A stretch of 26,893 nt of DNA. Origin: Oehlia diaphana (lineage: Eukaryota > Glomeromycota > Glomeromycetes > Glomerales > Glomeraceae). Position numbers and translations under genes: made by a program. Of this stretch, positions 18,871-26,893 are shown one piece after another. The stretch spans positions 8,811-35,703 of the forward strand of contig QZLH01001279.1 in NCBI GenBank assembly GCA_003833135.1, in the 5' to 3' direction. Each line of letters opens with the position of its first letter. The stretch's first letter is position 1. The notes beneath the pieces were generated by a model. That model was given only the letters and a program-made list of their open reading frames with translations, made no database searches and was not told where the DNA came from.

Positions 18871-21480
18871 GATTGAAAATAACACGTGAGTGCATAAATG
18901 AATATATTGTTTTACCGACATAAGAGATAATAAAATTGATTGATAAATTTAAATTATAAAAAGCGTTAGAAAATTTTCAAGTTATTTGTAAGTATTTTAT
19001 TTTTGAATTTTTTTTGATCAAGTTGATTAATTAAAAATTAAAAATTGATTAGATTAACCAATATTACAACCAGTTTTTCTAATACTTCTTAAATCTTACT
19101 TGCGATAATTAAAAGAATTCTCATACAAAGCGAATTTATGATTATTTTTTATGAATTCTAATAATAAGCTAAATAATCCTTTCCTAGAAATCAAAAATCC
19201 ATGTTTTAATTTATTAAGCAACCTAAAGATTAATTAATTTACATATCTGAGAAAGTTATATTCGTTATATAAATTTTAAATTTTTACTAAATAGAGCCAA
19301 AATAAATTAATCCTACAAACTATTTAAAAAGATGCATTATGATTGGACCTTCATTGGTTGGACCATCACCCACTGGACTATCTGTGATTTAATTTAGTCA
19401 ATTCGACTTCCTGTATTGCTCATTTGACTAGAACGATAATTAGGTATATGACCAATTATCCAAATAAGTTTACTGATTTTAATCTATATTTTTCTTTTTG
19501 AGTAGAACGAGTGATAAAAAATTTTCTGACCATGTCAGATAATTTGAAAATTATTCTGTATATACTTCGGGGTTTGTCGAGAAACATAGAACAGTTAATA
19601 ATAATAATTAATAGAAAAAATTATTATATCAGACAAGTTCATGTATTCATTATTAATGTTGCTGTAATTGTTTTATATCAAAGTAATGATTTACAATTGT
19701 TGATATTGATGATATCAATATCAATATTGAGGACTTAAGGGTATTGAAGATTTTAAAGATATTGAGGTTGTTGAAGTTGTTGACATATTGAAATGCATAA
19801 TTATACTATAATTTATTTTCTAGAGAGACCTTGAACTTTACAAAAGGCTATTTATAATGAATTTTTATTATTACAATCGTAAATTAAAAGACAATATAAA
19901 TTTGTTAGTCGATTAATATATGAGATTATAGTTTAAACTTAGTAATTAAGTTACATACTAGTATATCGTATATTTTGTAATATCTAAAATTAGATATGTC
20001 AATCATGAAACATTTCTCCTGTAAACATTTAACGAAATTAGGTACAATGTAATATAATTAATTGTTATTGTTTCTTTGAAATAAAGCTTTTTTAAAAGTG
20101 AATTTTTAATAAACTGTAGATAATGTATCACAATTCTGTACAAGTTTCAGCAAGTATGAAACTTATCTTTTATTTCAAGGAGTATGAAACTCGTTGTATC
20201 TGGAAACATTGGCTGGATTTTTTTTGGAAATGATCTTTACAGTCCCGCAGCTCGCAGCAAGGACTAGTTATTACGATTTACGAACCAATCAATTTAAATT
20301 AAGTAGACGATTGCACCGTATGATCTTTTCCTTTTACAGAAACTTTTTTGTATCACAAAATCAAAGAATGAGAACAAAAGAATTTTTTACAATTGTTAAC
20401 AATATTAAATATTCCATATATATAAAAATTAGATTAAATTTTCTTTATTTTCTTTATTATAATTAAAGTCAAAATTTTATAACATAAATAATGGCCATAG
20501 ACGCAGCTTTACGGAATTCTGAAATAAATTAATGAAATTAATATATTTGTATTAGTTACAGAGTATCAAAAAGTAATTAACTTGAGAAATTTAAAATTAA
20601 TTATAAAAAATCAATAATCAACCAGTTTTTGAGCTCAAGAAAATTTAATCACAAAATTATTCAATTAAAGTATAAAATATTACAATTATAGTGTGAAGTA
20701 AGATTATATATATTAATATTTTATAAGGAATAATTGGTATAATGTAATACACAGCATTATTAAATGAATATTTATCGCCTCTATCATAAAATTATTCGTT
20801 TCTGGATTTTTAATAAACGGATTACCCAAAAATTACAACCTTCGAAGATTTACTTCTTCATTGCAACGCTTTGTGAGTTATTTAAACAATATTTTCCATT
20901 GCTTTATATATTAGCAAAGAAGACTTAAAAAAATTGTGTTTTTAGAGTATTTTAACACATTTTTTTTTTAACTCTAGTAATATATAAATTTTGTCAGATT
21001 GTTGGTAAGATTTTGGATTATTCAAAATTTAATCTACAAAAAGCTAAAGTAATAGGAAACAAAAGAGAATAAGTTATAGTGTTGAATAATATTCACTTAA
21101 GCGGAAGGACATATTTATTAACATTTCTTACAATAAATAAATACCTAAAAACATTATAGTACTATTGTGAATGAAATCAAATTACTAATTATCGTTGAAA
21201 ATGAATATAAAGGATGAATTTCTTGAAACCTAAAAATTTTGAATAATATATAATATTTTACAGAGAAAGCACCAAATACAAATACAAGCTTTTATTACAA
21301 TATATATAGTAACCATACAATATTACAAAATAATAAAGTAATATTATTAACGTGCAAAACAATATTGGGAAAATTTTTACCAGAAAATTAGTTTATTCGT
21401 GTAAGGGTTATAAGATATATTAATCACTACGATTTGTAAAGCAATGATATTTTATTAAATTACATAATTTACAGGAGGAA
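18871..21480. other. AT-rich gene-poor stretch
   Basis: No supported gene. Two open stretches were considered: around 20194-20466 (no ATG at its left edge, no domain) and an ATG-initiated frame of 54 codons at 20764-20928 (MNIYRLYHKIIRFWIFNKRI...). The latter is slightly protein-like but unsupported by splice context or family. Otherwise there is only low-complexity Ile/Lys/Asn/Phe translation. No tRNA box B pattern was noticed. Confidence 0.4.
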
Positions 21481-21494
21481 TTTTAGTATAATAT

Positions 21495-21650
21495 TTAATA
21501 TGGGACTACGCATAACTCAAGGACACCATACCTGGAGACTAGCATCAAACATCTAACGCAGGACGTAATGGCCATACGCTAGTAGAGACGCGCTTGACTT
21601 GTCTGTCTGAGTAACTGAAACGAGTTAAACGAATCGTGTATCAGGATTTT
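21495..21650. other. GC-richer island of unknown origin
   Basis: About 150 nt that stands out from its flanks by balanced base composition, with words such as 'ggacaccatacctggagact' and 'gtagagacgcgcttgacttg'. All frames carry stops within 20-40 codons. One frame from ATG 21498 reads MGLRITQGHHTWRLASNI before a stop. It could be a decayed coding fragment or part of a non-coding RNA or repeat. I cannot assign it. Confidence 0.35.
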
Positions 21651-23230
21651 GAATAATCAAAATATTAGATATTTATATACACAAAATACTAATCACAAAG
21701 TTAAGAGCAACAATTATAAATCATTTAAAGAAATAGAAGATATTAAAAACCACATATCAATTAAAGATTTTTTCTTGGATTTAATAATGATCTGAAAATT
21801 TTCATTTCGTCACTTTAAATTATATATATTGTATACATAAAATCACTTTTTAAAACATGAAATCGAACTATGGATTATTAGTTTTCGTCATTATTTAGAA
21901 TCAAGCTGCATGAGATCATATTTATCTTTATATAAATAAATAAAATTATTCAAGTACGTTTGAGGTTTAATATTGAAGTTTACTGCTGTTGTTTGATTTA
22001 TTTGGATTCAAACTGGAAAGCTAATATCAAAAAAAAGCTTACATTATTATTAATGCACAGCCGAAAAAATTCTAATGTTATTCTTAAAACTCATTATCTT
22101 TTGCATTTAGCTGAAGAAAAACATTCTTTGCCAATAAAGGTCAAAAATATGGTTATAAACAATTATTAATTACCTTCTTAATAAAAGACACAAATTCTTT
22201 GTCAACTCAAAATGTTGTAATGACTAACTTTTATAGTGAAAAAAAAACAAATAACAAAGCAATCCTTTTTTTTCAAAAAAAAACATCACTATATTTAGAA
22301 ACTAAAAGATGAGAATTACAGTATATATTTCACTAAAAGTTTCGTTGTAACCCTTCATTATTGTGATTTTAAAAACACACCAAAGATTTTAAGACATACA
22401 ATTTTTCCAGTAATAGAAGCCATGATTAATATATTGGTAATAAATAACTATCCAAATAATGAGCATATATATATTTGTTCATCTTTGTAAATTATAATAT
22501 ATCTTTAGCACATTAGCTATTTAACATTAATATTAAAGAGAGATAATTTAGTTTACCATAAACATAACATAGACTAAGTATGAATTAAATTACTCATATT
22601 ATATAGAAAAAGATACTATTTCAGATGTGATTCATAATATTAATATTAAAGAATGAGAAAATTTACATATAGAAATTTGTATTCTACATGTAATTCAACA
22701 TACATATATACAAGTAATTATAAATAATAATTAATAACTTTTTTTTACTATAGTCAACATCAACAATTTGCAAAAATTTGTATCTATACAAATTTAAATT
22801 ATTATTAATCTGTTTAATTAGTATGAAATAATAAGATTTTAATAACTAATTAGAGTATTATTATAATTTATGTTTCTTTTTTTCTGTGAACTTATCTTTT
22901 ATTTAGAATGTCAGAAACTCTCTTTTCTTTCTTACAGGATACAACTAATATTATATAAGAAAAATCATTACATTGGCCTACCCTTAATAAGGAAACCATT
23001 CAGATTCAGAAAGAACATTCCTATTCAGTGCTTGATTTCATATAAAGTTTAATAATTTTTTCAAAAAAACACAACTATAGGACATTCAATATACCAATTT
23101 TTTTGAAATTTCACTTATTTCTGTAACAACTTTAACAAACAAATTGTATTCACATCCATATTGATCAAATTTTATAATTTTGTCTAAGTAATGATGATTA
23201 CTTATCGGTCTCAATTATAATGATTTTAGA
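21651..23230. other. AT-rich stretch with possible transposase scrap
   Basis: No intact gene. Around 22035-22169 an open stretch translates to LLLMHSRKNSNVILKTHYLL followed by HLAEEKHSLPIKV. The KTHYLLHL(A/P)E core weakly recalls a motif seen in some fungal transposase-derived proteins; this is memory-based and weak. The rest is low-complexity sequence. Confidence 0.3.
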
Positions 23231-23620
23231 TATTTCGCAATGTCTATCATTCACTAGGAGGTATTTATATACTTCCAATGGACCGCAAATGCTGCCATTC
23301 AATTAATAATGGAGCCTTTTGATAAAAGAAAGTTACTTAAAAACCAACTTTGTTCTTGGTTTGCACCATTTAGTGATAGCACCTTATATTAATTATATAA
23401 AGCAACCAAAAAAAGGATAACAATGGATATACAAGGAAGCAAATACCTTGTTCAGTTATGCAAGTATTAGAAATGTAACTGCCAATTTGGCACAAGGTCA
23501 TGACTTAGCTGGACTTAATGTCATGGTGCTATAAAGGATGACACACTTGTGATACAACAAAATAATTTTGGACAGCATTAGAAAAACTTTTGAATACCTA
23601 AGAATATGATAAAAGTTAAC
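23230..23620 (+). pseudogene. frameshifted coding relic, probably transposon-derived
   Basis: Protein-like sequence is spread over three frames in order along +: MEPFDKRKLLKNQLCSWFAP then FSDST (from about 23311), a stop, then ATKKRITMDIQGSKYLVQLC; after a shift SIRNVTANLAQGHDLAGL (about 23466-23519); after another shift HGAIKDDTLVIQQNNFGQH (about 23524-23580), then stops. The residue composition contrasts sharply with the surrounding spacer, and the pieces follow one another without gaps, so this was one coding sequence. I do not recognise the family with certainty; multicopy element origin is a guess. Confidence 0.5.
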
Positions 23621-25830
23621 AATTCCAATTTCTCATATTGTTAGTTTCATGATGTCAGACTGTTTCCATCAGATAATTATATAATATACCTACATAATAT
23701 ATTGTTAATTTTGTTTAGTACGTCATTTTCATATATAATTTATGTTAAATAGTTTTATAATATTATGTATCAAGATAACAAGAAAATGTCCCAGAAAAAT
23801 ATTTTTCCAAATAAATATATGAAAAAGTGTTTTCTATATTTTATTGATTGCTAATGTCTGTTTTTAGATACTTAAAATTAAGCAGTATATAAAAATAGAG
23901 TTTATATATAGATGATGAAAATTAAAAATAAAGATGTTATACAAAATTTAAAATATGATACAAATTGGTAAATTAAACCAGTTATGAATAAGAAATTCTG
24001 TTAACATATACAATTAGACACAAATAAAAACTTTAACAAAAATAAAAATGAAGTGATCTTAAGTAATAAATAACTTAATCTAAAAAGAAAGTATTGAAAA
24101 TCTTCTAGCCTTCAGAATCTATCTCAAAAACTATTTCTCAAATTTAAGATGATTATTTTTATTTTTATTTATCGTATTATCAAATAATGTGATTTTTTTT
24201 ACAATTTTTGCACAATATTTTGGAAAATAAATTATATTTCTTATAAGGCAATTATATTTTGTTTCTATCAAATGGATTCATGAAATTTTGTGCGATATTA
24301 ATAACCTAATATTGATTTTCCTTTTATTTGAGAGGCTTTTAATGCTATAAAGGGATTTTAATCAAGAAGAATATAAAGGTTACACTCTATTACAGGATTT
24401 CTCATTAGTAATGTAAAATTTGAAATGTATCTATTTGTAAAATTAATCCAATTTCTCGTAAATTTATATAGTTTTAAATTAAAAATCAAAAATCCTACAG
24501 ACATTTGTCATATTGCATATTTGATAATAATAAACAAATAATAATAATTTTATACACTTATGATTTAGCAACTGCAATCAGTAAAATAAAGTAATGTATA
24601 TTTTACTTTTATCCTTTTGAATGAACTTATCTTACTACTATTAAAAACTTACAATAATAAATTATTTAAAAAAAGAATATATGTAAATCACACCATAATT
24701 TTTATATTTATTGAATTTATTGATAAAATTTGTATAATTATTTTCCCATAAAATAAGAAGTAATTATGGAAATTGAAAGTCAACCTTAAGAATATTTTCA
24801 AATTCTTAAAGAAAATTTAATAATGTCAAAATCTAAATTTACTTAAATTTATTTGAAGAAAATGTAATTAAAAATATTTCTTTACTAGTTTCCAATATTT
24901 TCTCATATATTCTCTTTTATATACTATTGATTATTGATAATTGATGTAATTAATTAATTAATAACAAGAATGTTTATTTTAAATTGATGGTAATTATTAT
25001 CACCATTCCAGTAATAATTGTCAGTATAACGTCAATATACAGTATAAAATAAATACTATTGAATGCTAACCATATCAAAATTGTAAAATTCGGTAGAAAA
25101 ACTTTTATTAATGATTAATTAATCTATGAATAAAATTTCGAAATTCAAAAACTTATAAATACAAAATAAAGTTTCACATTTTCAAAAAAATCTATCTGAA
25201 TAACCATTTTTTTACATTTGGATGAACTTTTTTTCATCGCTATAAAATTACTGTAATAATTGGAATTACTTATGATCTTTATCATCAAAATCTGCCATTG
25301 TGATTGAATAAATAAGTGTATAATCACTATAAAAAAAGTGTAAAAAGTACATATTATAAAGTATGATGCTACGACGCTATGATGATCGCCATTTTTTTAA
25401 TTATCTTTTTTTCCCTAAATTTTTTTTCACTTTTCACCTAGGATAGATCTGTGATCGGATTAATATAAATACAGTACATACATATTCTTTTTATTTTAAA
25501 ATGTTTTCAATCAAATTATTTATTAAGATTAAACAATTCTGTATAAATAGCCAAATTTCCTGAGAAAATATTTAATTCACTTGATTTCTTGAAATTAAAA
25601 GGATGTGAATCTATAAAAATGGGATCTTCTGCAAAATCCAACTCTTATTTCATATCTTAATACTTGTTGAGATAATAATTTGCAACATTGTTTACTTTTG
25701 ATTGGCTTTTTTTTTTTGGTTTATTATTTAAGAGTTCTTACAAACTTTATAAAAATTTATTAAATTCTCATTAAATCGTGACAGTAAACCATTTAATAAC
25801 ATATTGCTTTCAATTGTTATTTAAATAATA
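23621..25830. other. AT-rich gene-poor stretch
   Basis: No supported gene. A 20-odd-codon protein-like scrap lies near 24350-24414 (RDFNQEEYKGYTLLQDFSLV, then M and stop). Otherwise the sequence is low complexity. The short minus-strand open frame near 25.2 kb is compositionally indistinguishable from chance. Confidence 0.45.
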
Positions 25831-25832
25831 GA

Positions 25833-26267
25833 TGGATTAATAAGTTAGATAAAAATAAATTTATTTATTTAGGAGAATTAGAATTACAGTATAGTATAAA
25901 TTTCCATTATTATTAAGAGGAAGCCGAGATGATATTACCCTTAAAATGGTTCATTAATTATGTGATGATAGATCTGCTACCATTACATTTATTAAAGTAA
26001 AAGAAACAGAAAATACATTTTACTTTTCAACATGGTTTACTACTACTTGAATATATACTGATTTCAAACCAAGAATAATTTTAAAAAAGTAGGTTAGTTA
26101 AGTAAAAGATATAGAATATGCAACATATCAAAACAATAGATTTGGATCACGTTTTTAGTGATAATCTTACTATTAAGAGATGGATACAAAGATTTATTGC
26201 CAAAATCTTACTATGAAAAAGAGATAACAGTTTGTGATAATATAAATTTTTCTATAGTAAGTTAAAA
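25833..26267 (+). pseudogene. TLDc-domain pseudogene
   Basis: Relic of a TLDc domain, of the kind found after BTB domains in many Glomeromycotina proteins. Visible pieces in order: WINKLDKN near 25834; LLLRGSRDD-type strand (RGSRDDITLKMVH, about 25916-25954); after a stop LCDDRSATITFIKVKETENT (about 25958-26017); then a stretch with stops; NNRFGSRF near 26138-26161; and in another frame SYYEKEITVCDNINFSIVS to about 26264. The order and motifs fit the TLDc core: LLLRGS, the LC..K.AT..IIK strand and the C-terminal YYEKEI. At least three stops and two frameshifts make it non-functional. No BTB half was found upstream, so it is a 3' fragment. Confidence 0.7.
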
Positions 26268-26893
26268 ATATTCCAAATCATAAAAGGATAATAATTGTTG
26301 AGACAAAAAAATTATAAAATTTTATTTAACAAAAATTAGGATATATTTTCTAGATTAGTATAAAAATAAATAAATGTAATAATTAATTATTGTTATTAGA
26401 TAAAAACAAAAAATAAATTACTTTAAAATAATTTTGATTTATTTTGGAAACATGGTAATAAGAGAAACGAGAAATGAATGTATAATTCTCTACTAAAATT
26501 ACCAAATTTAAACTCTATTTACTGATGTATGATTTTAACGTGTTAGTTTTATTTTAACTTAGCATATTTAATATAGAAGAATATAGAAGAATACATAATT
26601 AAAATTACTTTAAATCATGTAATGTGCAGCATGTCTAATATTTGCTCACTCAGAATATTATTTGTGTACAATTTACTAAAAGGTTGCTTGTTAAAAACTA
26701 ATTTATTATTTACTTATGGACTGACCCATCTCTAATTTTTTTATTAAAACTAGAATATGCGATTTTCCGGGGGACTTCATCCCCCAAACATAACATTTAT
26801 AATTAAAAAATTTTTTGATATAAATAAATTGAATTGTATGTAAAATATTACTGAATAATAAAATTTTATTGTAATTAGACCCTATAAAAAATC
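26268..26893. other. AT-rich right end of window
   Basis: No gene seen. The only notable item is the GC-rich hairpin at 26769-26785, listed separately. The sequence otherwise is A/T runs with short words such as 'atatagaagaatatagaaga' (a tandem 11-mer near 26571-26592). Confidence 0.5.
26769..26785. repeat. GC-rich hairpin GGGGGA-cttca-TCCCCC
   Basis: A perfect 6-bp GC stem with a 5-nt loop, isolated in AT-rich DNA. Read on the minus strand, it is followed 15 nt later by CTAG then T (26753-26750). That loosely resembles the hairpin-plus-CTRR 3' terminus of Helitron elements, although the usual spacing is somewhat shorter. If so, the element would extend to the right, beyond the window. Confidence 0.4.

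Noticed and set aside
19511..19738. Open frame of 75 codons
   Set aside because: Begins at a non-ATG codon and is compositionally the same as random AT-rich translation.
20194..20466. Open frame of 90 codons
   Set aside because: Does not begin with ATG, ends in low-complexity Ile/Lys/Phe translation and shows no recognisable domain or splice framework.
22870..23052. Open frame of 60 codons
   Set aside because: No domain; biased AT codons; likely chance.
1..26893. tRNA or rRNA genes and CRISPR arrays
   Set aside because: No box A/box B pair, cloverleaf, rRNA core words or regularly spaced identical repeats were noticed on either strand.

Overview
The window looks like nuclear DNA of an AM fungus close to Rhizophagus (Glomeromycotina). 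The base composition is very AT-rich. The genes carry short spliceosomal introns (65-136 nt) with GTAAGA/GTATGA donors. There is a lineage-type family of TKL-like kinases with a Cys4 head and a 'THPQAVYTSRLL' tail, a decayed TLDc domain, a decayed gag-retropepsin element and several short terminal-inverted-repeat elements. The organism call is inference from these family signatures; no database search was run.

Layout: 1-1470 is AT-rich spacer with an imperfect palindrome. 1471-3130 (+) is kinase paralogue 1, with four exons reconstructed here. 3151-3855 is copy A of a dispersed repeat that returns as copy B at 8593-9334. About 3900-6142 is a broken gag-like plus aspartic-protease ORF. 6701-6844 is a small coding-like remnant. 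7177-8322 (+) encodes a signal-peptide-bearing polytopic membrane protein of unknown family. 9702-10636 (+) is a four-exon gene for a small two-helix membrane protein; it contains a tandem duplication of an intron and exon start. 12181-12401 is a MITE-like element. 12615-14145 (+) is kinase paralogue 2, 14733-14897 a coding-like relic, and 15772-15995 a PIF/Harbinger-type MITE with TTA target duplication. 16452-17996 (-) is kinase paralogue 3, convergent with paralogue 2, and 18235-18389 is a further inverted-repeat element just upstream of it. From 18.4 kb to the right end there is no intact gene. That stretch holds AT-rich spacer, a GC-richer island, a frameshifted coding relic (23.2-23.6 kb) and a TLDc pseudogene (25.8-26.3 kb).

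The three kinases are recent paralogues. They share the intron after the alphaC-helix region, at identical phase, and the same tail. They differ at the catalytic HRD motif (HHD in two, HRD in one) and in how far their last one or two small exons have decayed. No operon-like or pathway logic joins the genes. The region reads as an accessory, duplication-rich, transposon-rich segment of the genome.
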